The notes under the pieces were generated by a model. The model was not told the DNA's origin. It was given only the letters and a program-made list of their open reading frames with translations, and ran no database searches. Below, piece after piece: positions 22,962 through 33,790 of a stretch of 64,000 nt of DNA; position 1 is the stretch's first letter; each line of letters opens with the position of its first letter. The stretch comes from Pomphorhynchus laevis (lineage: Eukaryota; Acanthocephala; Palaeacanthocephala; Echinorhynchida; Pomphorhynchidae). A program made the position numbers and the translations under genes. The stretch is from contig WNNJ02003665.1 in assembly GCA_012934845.2 (NCBI GenBank), positions 62,001-126,000 on the forward strand. The letters run 5' to 3'.

Positions 22962-23471
22962 ATGATCTATGTGTGCAAAATAATCTCTACATATAATATG
23001 TTTATGACTGTAATAGTTGGTTATACAAGCTTTATTGCTCTATTTGCTATTGTGTTTTATCAACTGAGAGTAAGAAATATGGATGTCAGCAAAGGAAAAA
23101 TTAAGCGAATTGAGCATTGCAATAAAGCGACAATGACAAATCATAAGTACAAAGTAGAATGTATACAATATGAATAAGATGATTGGCTTGGATTAGATAA
23201 ATTAATATCAGACTCAAATCTGTTAGAAGTCTGCAAAGTAAATAAATTAAATATGCAAAATAATCGAGATCAAACATGGCTTAACCAGATAAGGCAACGT
23301 CTGCTGGATTTAGATTACAGCGTTCTCGATCTGGTTAAGCCAGGAGAAGATATCAGCATTTTTAGAAATAAGAAACTTCTTAGATGGCGACGATTAATAC
23401 AAACAACTTCAAGAATTTTTAATATGTTAATGTTAAAAATTAACATTAACACGGGTAGGATAAATGACTAA
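22962..23471 (+). pseudogene. Unidentified ~170-codon frame with one internal stop
   Basis: 22962-23177 and 23253-23471 are in the same frame, separated by one TAA (23175-23177) and 25 readable codons, so one longer frame is implied. The first part has a membrane-like stretch (M-F-M-T-V-I-V-G-Y-T-S-F-I-A-L-F-A-I-V-F) followed by basic residues. The second part is charged (W-L-N-Q-I-R-Q-R-L-L-D-L-D-Y; R-W-R-R-L-I-Q-T). I do not recognise the family. Base composition is richer in G and C than the flanks. It could be a decayed host gene or an element part. Confidence 0.35.
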
Positions 23472-23930
23472 AACTTATTAACTTATTAAAACGTATTGAC
23501 ATGAATATTTCGATTTTGATCTATGATTAGAATATGTGAATTTAGCATTGATTTCGCTTTATAATTATTATATTCAGATGACTTAAAATATATTAAACTA
23601 TCTAACAAGAAGTTGATGACTTAAAATATATTAAACGATCTAGCAGGAAGTGGATGACTTTAAATATATAAAATTATATAATAAGTGGTTTTTATATAGT
23701 GATATAGTTTTATATAACTGTAAAAACTATATGTTTTATAGGTATAGTTTATATGACTATATAAAACTATAAAGCAAGAAGTATATTAACTAAATACATA
23801 CAAGTGGTGACACAAATAATAAATCTGAAAGAATTATGTTACAACTTTTATTTACAACACGAATAGGATAAAGGACTAAAACTTATTAATTTATTAAAAC
23901 GTATTGACGTAAAATAATTAAACTTTTTTA
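23472..23930. other. AT-rich DNA with short direct repeats
   Basis: The phrase gatgacttaaaatatattaaac recurs at about 23577 and 23617, and again in altered form at 23654. ctaaaacttattaa(c/t)ttattaaaacgtattgac occurs at 23469 and 23876, bracketing about 400 bp. No coding sequence recognised. Confidence 0.5.
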
Positions 23931-24270
23931 TGAGATGGACAAGTGGAGTCACTCGCCTCGACCATTGCGCAACGACGAGATCCGAAAGCAGTTCGGTATT
24001 GCGTCAATCAATGACAAAATGACAGAAGCCCGTATTTGGTGCTTCGGCCACACTTTGCGTGCAAATGATGAATCAATGGCGAAAGCAGATCTGAGTATAT
24101 AAGAAGATGCTAAACGCCCGAAAGGTAGACCAAAGCAGCGATGGCTTTACACAGTAAACAAGGATTTACAATGTTCTCAATTACACCCGAATTTGGCGCA
24201 CAACCGTGCGATATGGAGGAGGCGTTCATTGAGAACCGACCCAGCTTTCATACATAATTAACGCCAAAAG
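23930..24270 (+). mobile_element. RTE-like non-LTR, extreme 3' end
   Basis: The frame reads L-R-N-D-E-I-R-K-Q-F-G-I-A-S-I, M-T-E-A-R-I-W-C-F-G-H-T-L-R-A-N, K-R-P-K-G-R-P-K-Q-R-W-L and N-R-A-I-W-R-R-R-S-L-R-T-D-P-A before a TAA at about 24258. This is the standard C-terminus of RTE-like reverse transcriptases (…RPKGRPKQRW…KWR…R-x-D-P-A). It is related to the element at 47.6 kb, not to the one at 54 kb. One internal stop; 5' truncated. Confidence 0.8.
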
Positions 24271-24279
24271 AAAAAGGAG

Positions 24280-25905
24280 AAGATATAAAGAAACGTTAAA
24301 AAAATTAATTAATGTTATATTCCGAAAAAAGTATACATATATATCTTTTAAAATTGCGTATGGAAATAATGTAATCAGTAGTTGGATTTTTCTCCAAGAA
24401 AGATCCGACCTTTTGGCCTCTTCAGAAAACACTAGTCTTTGACAGATGATGACATTGGATATAAAGAATAAAAGCGGAAGAATATTATTGATCTGTTGTT
24501 CAAACTCTTGTCTGGCGGTAATTTTAAGCATCTATTGATTTTATTGCCTTGCGTGGTTGATGCAATTTCGACGGGTACAGTCTCCTTGATGAACGACGAT
24601 GTGTATCTGGCTCGTATTCAAGAACAGTTGTATTATCGAACTCAATCGTATGTGAACTGTTCGACCAATGATTAAATATTGCTGAAGAAACGTCGCATCT
24701 CTTAAGATTACCCTTGTGTTGTTCAAGTATCTTTCGTAGTTTTTATTTGGTTTAGGCAAAGTAGACATTATTGCAATCTTTACAAGAGATGCGATATACT
24801 ACTTCATATTTTAAAATATTGGTTTCGTTTTGAAAACAAAGGTTAGAGAAGGTCGTTTTTTGTGATAAATTATATTTCGTTGCGCATCAGTCTTCAGCGG
24901 ATCGATCAATATATTACTATACACTTCCAAAAAGTAAGCGGTAGAAAAAATTGTTGCGGATGTCTTTATTTTGGTTTTCCTAGACTTTGTTCTTCCCTCT
25001 CATTCTTTTGGCCTTGAAAAACGCTTGTTTGATAGCTTGAAAAGGATATTGTCTTTCTAGTAACATAGTAGATAATTCAAAATACCTAATACGTCTTCTC
25101 TTGTCCGTAGAACAAATTTTCATAGCTCTATAGTACAATGCAGTAGCCTTCTGGATTTTATATTCAGTAGGTCTGGCAGTGGACAAAACGGTTGTTCCGC
25201 AGTGTATGTCAGCTTTCCTATGTACGTCCGTATCGAGAATTTGCTGTCAAAATATATCTACGTCTAGAAAGGAAATATGCTCTTCAGAATCCACAAATAT
25301 AACATGTCATTGTATAGGCGGATCTTTATGTTCTGCAATGACCTGTTATCTGGATGCCGGTGCAAAGCCCTGTTCTCTGGACGCAGGTGCAAATATGTAG
25401 TCTCTGACTTCAGCCGTTTCTTTTTAAGATTAGAATACCAGGCTTCTCAAGCTCCTCATCTCGCGATTACCGAGCATAGTCCGCCTCGATTGGATTCTTT
25501 GGGGGGATGAGAGACCCCGGGTGGATTAATCGGAGAGCGGCGTGTTGGATTGGCTAAAGGTCTCAGATATCTGTGGACTTGAAGCCGTGACACAATGAGG
25601 ACACCATTAGCGACCGACTTACCTTGTTGACTCTGTTTTTCTCTTGCATGTTTTCTTTTTAAAAAACGTTTTAGTGGTTGTATAGTTATTAACAAAATCT
25701 TTATTATTATGTTCCGCAATGTATCCAAACTGCAGTATTCTCGTTATACCTTTAATAAAAATGTGTTGTTCACGTACCTCCAATTTTGTACAAGACCAGG
25801 TAAATCATAGTAAATGTTTTTCCCACAGTTTGTCATGTAGATATCTGCCAGCAATGGGGCTAGATGAGATTCCATTGAAATGTCTATATGTAACGATAAT
25901 ATTAG
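24280..25905 (-). mobile_element. Penelope-like element family 2 (with endonuclease), decayed, minus strand
   Basis: Read on the minus strand from 25905 down: H-L-A-P-L-L-A-D-I-Y-M (RT motif B) and W-R-Y-V-N-N-T-F, where the catalytic Y-V-D-D has become V-N-N. A GC-rich insertion of unknown nature follows (about 25740-25340), then F-V-D-S-E-E-H-I-S-F-L-D-V, the open frame 25186-24980 (…Y-Y-R-A-M-K-I-C-S-T-D), and near 24800 Y-R-I-S-C-K-D-C-N-N-V-Y-F-A, the GIY-YIG start. It differs strongly from family 1 and carries an endonuclease. Many frameshifts. Confidence 0.65.
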
Positions 25906-25929
25906 AAACATAATGCAATTGCAAAAGTC

Positions 25930-27355
25930 TTAATTTTGATAAAATAAATGAACATATATGTACCCATAATCTAGAATTAATTGAAAATTGTGAATTAAGA
26001 AAGCTGCTATCAAAAGGGTATAAATATAGATTAAATAACAACAACGACAAAAATAAAATTTACAGTTCGTTATATAATAACTTAAATGATTACTTTAGTA
26101 AGCTGATTAATAGTGAAACCTCGAATATATCTAAGATAAAAATTTGGAAAGATTATATATTTGATAAAATTAAAAATAAAATGAAAATAACAAACAATTA
26201 TAAAAGGAAAGATAAAATTAATAAAGATATATACACAGAACTTACTAAATTAAAGGATATCTATATAATAACAACTATTGATAAAGCTAGTAATAACTTT
26301 GTCTTCATATGCAAAAAGCTATATTATGATATACTAATGAAAGAGGTTAATTCTAATGATTTAAATGTAAATCCAACATATGAACGTAGGGAGTTCAGTT
26401 TAGAAACAATTATTACAAGTCACTGTTCTATAATGGATAAAAAGGGTATAAAGGTTGAATTAGATAATAAAACTATACCTATATTATATTGGAATTCAAA
26501 ATTACATAAAAATCCAATAAAACCTAGGTTCATATGTAGTGCGTTTAAATGTACATTAAAACCACTTTCTGTCTATATGAATAAAATACTTAAAGTAATT
26601 AAAGCACATTTCAAAAAATATTGCAAGGTAATCGAAATTAATACTGGTATAAAACACTATTTCAGTATTAATTCTACAAAAGAATTTTTAGAACAGACAA
26701 AAGGAATAAATTTTCAAAATATAAATACATACGATTTTAGTACGCTTTATACAAATCTAGATTTAGTAGATATTAAAGAAACGTTAGTAAAATTAATTAA
26801 CCTTATATTCGGAAAAAGATATACATATATATGTTATAATAATTATAACGCCTATCTAACAAAAATTAAACCATCAAGTAAATATAAATATATGGATAAA
26901 ATTGAATTAATAGAATCCTTAAATATTTTGATAAATCGAAATTATTTAAAAGTAGGGGCATCTATATTTAGACAAGTAAAAGGTGTTCCAATGGGTGGTA
27001 ATAGTAGCCCAATTATAGCTGACTTGTTTTTAAGCTTTATAGAATATGAATTTGTTCATAACTGTGTAAAAACTAAATCTAAACAATATAAATATATGAA
27101 ATATATGTTTCGATACATTGATGATATATGTGTATTTAATTCTAATAATTTTTATTCAATTAGTGAACACATTTATCCAGAAAGCCTTATTCTTAACAAA
27201 ACCAATATTAATGATAAAGAAGGTATATATCTAGATATGAACATTAAATTAACATCGATTAAAACTACTTTTAATTTATATCGTAAAGATGACATATCTA
27301 AATTTACAAAAAACATATTTTTGCATTAGCGTTCATGCTTACCATATAATAAATT
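25930..27355 (+). mobile_element. Penelope-like element family 1, copy B (best-preserved)
   Basis: The coding frame can be followed from about 25935 (N-E-H-I-C-T-H-N-L-E-L) without interruption to 27329. After the RT the copy ends abruptly (ccatataataaattatttatc), so the rest of the coding region and the tail are missing. It starts next to the 5'-truncated minus-strand PLE family 2, so the two are head to head. Near-identity with copies A and C points to recent activity of the family. Confidence 0.85.
26181..27329 (+). pseudogene. PLE family 1 reverse transcriptase, nearly complete
   Basis: 382 codons from the first ATG; the real protein began upstream, since the frame is open from about 25935. 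It contains L-Y-W-N-S-K-L-H-K-N-P-I-K-P-R (PLE finger motif), Y-D-F-S-T-L-Y-T-N-L-D-L (motif A with the catalytic Asp), V-K-G-V-P-M-G-G-N-S-S-P-I-I-A-D (motif B) and F-R-Y-I-D-D-I-C-V-F (motif C). The stop is a nonsense change: other copies read F-L-H-E-H where this one has F-L-H then TAG. All catalytic aspartates are present. It copies element RNA at a primed DNA end. Confidence 0.8.
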
Positions 27356-27970
27356 ATTTATCTTTATTTTTAATTTATTAATAGTATAAAATACTTAAAC
27401 TCAGTAAAATAGGTATAAAAATCCCATATATATCGGGGTTTAAAATATCGAATTCGCTCTTGTAAAAGGATCAAATAAAATCAGAGAAATAATCAAAAAA
27501 ATCCTTTGATCAACCTCGACGATCAAAAATTATTATTTTAACTTATTATTTTAGGAGTTATTTTTCTATTCTTATAATCATTGTGACTGAGTTAATCCGA
27601 ATTCGGTCTAATTTGGATTATTGCTTTGCTAACCTGATCAATTATTTTTAATTGTGTTGCGCGAACACATACCGATGTACCAAATGTCAGAAAATATAGA
27701 TTTGTTTCTCGAAATTTTAGTAATACTGATTTTGTGGGCTAGATCTTTCTTTTAGGCATTTCTGATAGCAATCCATTTAAATAATTTATTGATCTCTAAT
27801 CACTATTGGGAAGACACTATTGTGGATAAGGTAGCGTGTTCTAATTCTGTTTCGTTCTTCGTATTTCGCATACTTGAACTGCCAATGAAAATTATGAGAT
27901 TTATGAGATGATTTCATGAAGTACGAAGGTTCCGTATAAACAAATTAATATAAAATAATAAAAATAATAA
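27356..27970. other. Intergenic AT-rich DNA
   Basis: No coding, RNA or mobile-element signal recognised. A tctaatttggattattgc-like block is unique here. Confidence 0.45.
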
Positions 27971-28052
27971 GTCGGTAGTCGAGAGGTTAAGGCGATTGAC
28001 TGCTATTCTGTTGGGTTAATCCGCGTGAGATCTCGCTCTCGTCGAGCTATTC
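27971..28052 (+). pseudogene. tRNA-Ser(GCT)-like relic
   Basis: GAGAGGTTAAGGCGATTGACTG matches the D arm and anticodon stem of eukaryotic tRNA-Ser, with GCT in the anticodon position (ctGCTat). A long variable arm region follows, then CTCGTCGA near the end, which fits a Ser acceptor. But the T loop (gatctcg instead of ttcgaat) and the 5' acceptor strand (GTCGGTA) do not pair properly. It is either a pseudogene or the head of a tRNA-derived SINE. Confidence 0.55.
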
Positions 28053-29328
28053 CCATTATTTTGACTGCCTATACTTGGCTAAAAATAAAATTGCAATTGA
28101 ATCAGTTGCAGATTCAATTACAGATTCAATTGCAGATTCAATTAAACATCGGCTAACTAAATTTGCCAATCATTTACAAATTTTTTACAAATGGAGCTGT
28201 CAGGAATAATCGGCAATCTCAAAAACGACAATATTAAATTATAATCTAAATCTCGATTATCTCTATAATTGTAGACGATCTTGTAAGCCGTTCAGAATGA
28301 TTTTCCGCTTCTTATGTAATGGTCAATGTGCGAAATGTAAATCGAGTTTGTAAACAATAATAAATAATTGTAAACAATTTGTAAATAATATGCAGTCATG
28401 TTTCAATTGCCGTTTCGAAATGTAGTAAACGAGCGTTTACTCAAAGACTCAAAACTGTACCATCAAACGATTATTTTCCAACTAGTATCCCACTCAGCTT
28501 ATCGTTTTCCGATTAAGCTGCATCGTTACCTGAATCTGAGGGAAATTCAATTTCATCCTTACTTTCCATACTTAAGATCTACTAAATTACATTTCGTTCA
28601 CGATGACTGCTTGATATTGATTTTCTTATAAAATGCATACTTTGATTAAATCTAAGCAATTGTTTCCACAAATAACAAGGAACATAGAAACATCAGAGGA
28701 ATGCAAATTTCTGAAAACACAAATGATGAACTCAAGGTAAGTGAAGTTTTGCCTTCCAATTTTGACTCAAGCAAGGAGTAAGAGATCTTCCCTGTACCAA
28801 AATGGCGAACTTTATATGTATTGATTTACTGAAGCCATTAGAAAGGCATGAATTATTTGACACGGTTCTGAGAAAATTCTCCTAGCAGTATAAAGAAAGA
28901 GTAATATTCAATTTTATAAAATACTTGGAAACAGGGGTTAGAATATTCTTATGCTACTCTGGTTTGACAAATAAATACTTGGACTTCTTCAAAAAAACCT
29001 TAAGGATTCATGTTTGGTCTCGTTAAGACTAATACAATCAACTCTTAAAGTTTCCAACATCGTAACATTTCTTTCTTACGGAGATATTATTGCCTTTGAA
29101 AAGGACTATCATGTTAAGAACATACGTCTCATCACAGGGAGAAATGACCACCTTATTCCGGTGGCATTTTGTCATACGTTGGTAGACGAGGCTTTGTGTC
29201 TCACAAAATCATATTGTAACCCCTTTATGGGGTTTAATCATTTTTATTATTGTTTTTACTAATCACACTGATTCATTGACATACCCCCATTGCAACATAT
29301 GCCATCAATGGGGGGGCATTGGGAATTT
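28053..29328. other. Intergenic DNA without a supported gene
   Basis: A gattcaattacagattcaattgcagattcaatt repeat lies at 28100-28145. Open frames at 28398-28631 and 29014-29262 show no family features. From about 28740 the composition becomes GC-richer, continuing into the repeat-flanked segment at 29329. Confidence 0.4.
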
Positions 29329-30120
29329 GGTTGTAATCTCCTACGTACTAGTGGTGCATGTGGGAATCTTGAAGAGCACTCAGAGGGATGCATTAAGGGT
29401 CCACATTGCTCAAATTGCGTGATGGTGAATCCCGGCATGGTCTCGCAAATGTAGCGTTTTCAAATCATACAAGAGGAGACATTGTGTTACTTAAAGAAAA
29501 CCGGCAAACTTTGCGGATGCATGTACGTCGCAAAATACATCAAACAACAAATTGACCGACACAGATATCCTTAAACTCATTGATGCCAAGCATAAAGCTG
29601 ATATGGCTCAGATGAAAGGGATGATTCAGAGTCTGGTGTTTAAGTTCAATAAGATTTTGCACCCTAGTTCATCCGCCATAACCACTACCAAAAAATGCCC
29701 AAAATCGAAGAAAAGGTCTAGTTCGTTACAGAGCTTAGATGCTCTCAAGTTGGCGACAAAAAATCAATTATTAGATTTGACAGCAACATCAAATGGAGAT
29801 TAAGAAAATTCCTGGGGGCAAGGGACATCACCTGCCGTGACCGGATGCAGAAATGGCTACTTATCCTCCTATGGTTCCGAATAGGTGGTGCGTATCTCAC
29901 TCTGGTATCACCAATGCAATGGGAAGTAACCGAGAGTGTGTTTCACTGAATATTCTTCAGTAGAATTCGGGAGGTGCTTCCGCCCTTAGGCTTCTATCTT
30001 GTAGGGATGCATATGTTATAGTCATTAAGGTTGTAGTCTCATACGTACTAGTGGTACATGTGGGAATCATAAAGAGCACTTAGAGGGATTCATCAAGGGT
30101 CCACATTGCTCAAATTGCGT
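29329..30120. mobile_element. Unidentified segment flanked by 92-bp direct repeats
   Basis: 29329-29420 and 30029-30120 are direct repeats (ggttgtaatctcctacgtac… and …ccacattgctcaaattgcgt) with about 10 differences. Between them lies one open frame, 29552-29803 (+), rich in Lys and Ser (K-K-C-P-K-S-K-K-R-S-S-S-L), with no recognised domain. The layout recalls a small LTR-like or otherwise repeat-bounded element, but no RT, transposase or primer-binding site is visible. Confidence 0.45.
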
Positions 30121-30399
30121 AGGAGAACATCTCGCATCGTCCCTAAGTTAATATTCATTATTTAATAATGAATTATTAAAATTCTTAAATGAAGTTATCG
30201 TTACGAAAGCCGTTATCAAACGAGCACACAGGTGTGTACTACTGATGTTTGTTTATGATTGTTCTTAAGAAGAACAAAAACTCATTGGTTTCTAATTTTT
30301 TCTCAGCAACAATATATTGTCAAATTTTAGAAGATATCTAAAATATATCTACGTATGTTGTCGTTTTAGAATTTTATATTTCTTTCAGAGAAACTTTGC

Positions 30400-30506
30400 T
30401 ATTTAAGCAACTTGATCAATAAATTTTCACAATATTGGAACTGCTACACGATTTTTACATTCATCCAAGTGAGTTTATAATATCTTCAGAATCTCACTAG
30501 TAAACG
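30400..30506 (+). promoter_or_regulatory. Candidate core promoter and non-coding first exon of gene B
   Basis: TATTTAA at 30400-30406 is TATA-like. About 30 bp downstream transcription could begin. A donor ACG|gtaagtca follows at 30507. The next acceptor on this strand with a good tract is 31281-31293 (actgtgttttta|g), nine bases before the signal-peptide ATG. This arrangement would give a ~75-nt untranslated exon joined to the coding start. Inferred from signals only. Confidence 0.3.
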
Positions 30507-31302
30507 GTAAGTCAACTATTTTTACTACTATTAGCGAAAAACATACTCAACGAGTTTGTTTTCTGTACAACAACGTATATGATGATAATTCAGTCGTTAT
30601 ACTGCCCGTTATACTCTTTGTTAGATGAGTATAAGGAGTTGCTAAATATAAATTTATAATTTTTAAATTATAGATAACTTTTGTAGAATTGGTAAATAAA
30701 GATCAACTTTCTGGCAATTTACAAAAACTAGCAAAACCATTTATAATAGAACGGTGCTTATTTATACAATATTTTATAAATGGATTGCTGATTTAATAGG
30801 AGAATGTAAAATACAGATTTTATTAAAAATTAGTCGAATCCCTATCCAAGCTATATAAGTCAAGGATAGACAGCGAGTGAAAGCAGCGTGACGTTGAAAA
30901 TTTATTTGTCTTTGATTGTCTTTGACTAAACAAAGTCTTTGACATTGTTTTTGCTATTGAAATCAATTCGTTCGAAAATAAAAATAACATTTGAAATTTA
31001 TGTTATAAAAATAATATTTAAATAATTTGATTTAAATTATTACTTTTTTGTAATGTCTTTAATTATGTATTGATGATTGGGCTTAATCAAAATCGATAAA
31101 TATTAATTTGAATAGATAAATACTTAGATTAATTAATAATTTATTAATATATCTATTAATAAATAGATAAATCTGGATTTAGAATATAATTTGAATCGAT
31201 AATGAAACTTAAAGACTCGATAAATAAAATACGTTCTTACTTTTGAGTTAAAAACAAGTCAGTTTTGCTGTTAATAAATTACTGTGTTTTTAGGTCAATT
31301 GA

Positions 31303-31379
31303 ATGTTACGGCATAGAAAAATGTTTCTTTTATCCTTGGTCGGATTTATTGTAGCATTAATGGTCAAATGTGATGCTAA
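31303..31379 (+). CDS. Gene B start exon: signal peptide
   Basis: ATG at 31303 opens 25 codons plus two bases before the donor gtaaggaa. The peptide starts M-L-R-H-R-K-M (basic n-region), has a hydrophobic core F-L-L-S-L-V-G-F-I-V-A-L-M-V and ends K-C-D-A-K, with likely cleavage after C-D-A. This is a textbook eukaryotic secretion signal on one exon. A second ATG (residue 7) could also serve. The split codon AA|A joins exactly to exon 36162 in phase 2. The acceptor nine bases upstream implies an untranslated first exon. Confidence 0.8.
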
Positions 31380-31929
31380 GTAAGGAAAATATAATGTTTA
31401 TTAATAATTTACTTTTTTGAATCCCTACGGAATTAATAAATATATTATAAGATTAATGAAATTATTAGATAAACTTAAAAATTTATTGAAATGAAATTTA
31501 TTATAAAGTTCATGAAATTACTGCCAAAAGTACTTGGCATTGTTCAACTTCAACTTGGTAATACTATGCCAAGTTGCTGCGATCTAATAAAGAATTACGT
31601 AAATTAATTTAATACTTTATCATGGAAATTGTTTCAAATGAGAGTGATAGCCACGACAAAAAAATGCAAAAAGTTAAAATAAATAACGATTAAAAGGAAC
31701 TCAAAGATTTTGTTAATTTCGAATACTGTCTGAAACGTGAGCCTTATCAATATTTTAAATCGGGCTTTGATGATATAAATATAACGATTTCAGATTTCTT
31801 AAAAACTATATTTTCGAAGACCCGGGATATTAAACTTAATGTTACAGATATTTTTATTTTCTTTCATTTCTCTTTTTGTTAGTTTTGATGGAAATGGATT
31901 TTTTATGAGCCACCGAACTAGAAATTTAT
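31380..31929 (+). other. First coding intron of gene B, 5' part
   Basis: AT-rich; no exon. caacttcaacttggtaatac with nearby tatgccaagttg forms a small inverted repeat near 31546-31575. Confidence 0.5.
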
Positions 31930-33790
31930 TGTTTCTAATAAAATTTACAATTCGTTATAAAATAACTTAAATGATTACTTTAGTACGCTGATTAATAGTG
32001 AAAGCTTGAATATATCTAAGATAAAAATTTGGAAAGATTATATATTTGATAAAATAAAAAATAAAATGAAAATAACAAACAATTATAAAAGGAAAGATAA
32101 AATTAATAAAGATATGTATAAAGAACTTACTAAATTAAAGGATAACTATATAATAACAGCTATTGATAAAGCTAGTAATAACTTTGTCTTCATATGCAAA
32201 AAGCTATATTATGATATACTAATGAAAGAGGTTAATTCTAATGATTTAAATGTAAATCCAACATATGAACGTAGGGAGTTCAGTTTAGAAACAATTATTA
32301 CAAGTCACTGTTCTATAATGGATAAAAAGGGTATAAAGGTTGAATTAGATAATAAAACTATACCTATATTATATTGGAATTCAAAATTACATAAAAATCC
32401 AATAAAACCTAGGTTCATATGTAGTGCGTTTAAATGTACATTAAAACCACTTTCTGTCTATATGAATAAAATACTTAAAGTAATTAAAGCACATTTTAAA
32501 AAATATTGCAAGGTAATCGAAATTAATACTGGTATAACACTATTTCAGTATTAATTCTGCAAAAGAATTTTTAGAACACACAAAAGGAATAAATTTTCAA
32601 AATATAAATACGTACGAGTTTAGTACGCTTTATACAAATCTAGATTTAGTAGATATTAAAGAAGCGTTAGTAAAATTAATTAATCTTATATTCGGAAAAA
32701 GATATACATATATATGTTATAATAATTATAACGCCTTTCTAACAAAAATTTAACCATCAAGTAAATATAAATATATGGATAAAATTGAATTAATAGAATC
32801 CTTAAATATCTTGATAAATCAAAATTATTCAAAAGTAGGGACATATATATTTAGACAAGTAAAAGGTGTTCTAATGGGTGGTAATAGTAGCCCAATTATA
32901 GCTGACTTGTTTTTAAGCTTTATAGAATATGAATTTGTTCATAACTGTGTAAAAACTAAATCTAAACAATATAAATATATGAAATACATGTTTCGATACA
33001 TTGATGATGTATGTGTATTTAATTCTAATAATTTTTATTCAATTAGTGAACACATTTATCCAGAAAGCCTTATTCTTAACAAAACCAATATTAATGATAA
33101 AGAAGGTGTATATCTAGATATGAACATTAAATTAACATTAACTAAAACTACTATTTATTCATATCGTAAAGATGACATATTTAAATTTACAAGAAACAAA
33201 TTTTTGCATGAGCATTCCTGCATACCATATAATATAAAATAATGAAATTTTAGGAATTGCAAAAATATGTAATGATATTAGCTTTCTTTAAAATCATTTA
33301 AATAATTTAATAGATACATATTTTAAACTAGGTTACTATAAAAATTACATCAAGCAGAAAATAGTAAAATATATAAATCAACACAATAATATAAAGAATA
33401 AATTTAAACTTTTAAGTGGCAAATTTTCATGGATGGATAATAAATAATATACTTTGTATTAGAATAAGATACTAGATAGTTTTATTAGAGGAAATACATC
33501 ATTAGCATGTATTTGGCCTCGCTGCTATGCTGAGTAGAGGAGTTAGGGCCTGAAACCTGATAGCATTGCAGTTTCTCCTGATGACCTCTAATTCTTATTC
33601 TTATACAACATCTGTTATTTATTTGTCAATTCATAAAATCGACTTTTTTTTAAATTTCAATTTTTTATTTTAACTTGATTTAAATTATAGAAAATCTAAA
33701 AACAATTATTATTTTATTATTTAATTATTAAATTTTGATTTAACATTATTATGTTTTGTTTAGTATATAATTATATTAAATACGTAGACT
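31930..33790 (+). mobile_element. Penelope-like element family 1, copy C (longest copy, with tail)
   Basis: RT from S-N-I-S-K-I-K-I-W-K-D-Y (32006) through the end of the coding region (…K-F-S-W-M-D-N-K stop near 33443), followed directly by the non-coding tail to about 33790. Breaks: a small deletion near 32535 (ggtataacactatttc for ggtataaaacactatttc) shifts the frame, and AAA to TAA at about 32752 is a stop. The copy shows that in this family no GIY-YIG domain follows the RT. It lies in the first coding intron of gene B. Confidence 0.85.
32006..33242 (+). pseudogene. PLE family 1 reverse transcriptase (copy C), frameshifted
   Basis: Two open parts, 32006-32554 (fingers, with L-H-K-N-P-I-K-P-R) and 32775-33242 (motif B V-K-G-V-L-M-G-G with P changed to L; motif C F-R-Y-I-D-D-V). 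Motif A lies between them in another frame (S-T-L-Y-T-N-L). DNA is almost identical to copy B over hundreds of bases. Inactive because of the shift and the stop. Confidence 0.8.

Noticed and set aside
28701-28736. Short ATG frame (12 codons) ending at a strong donor gtaagtgaag
   Set aside because: No acceptable partner acceptor or continuing frame found, and the peptide is not a signal sequence.
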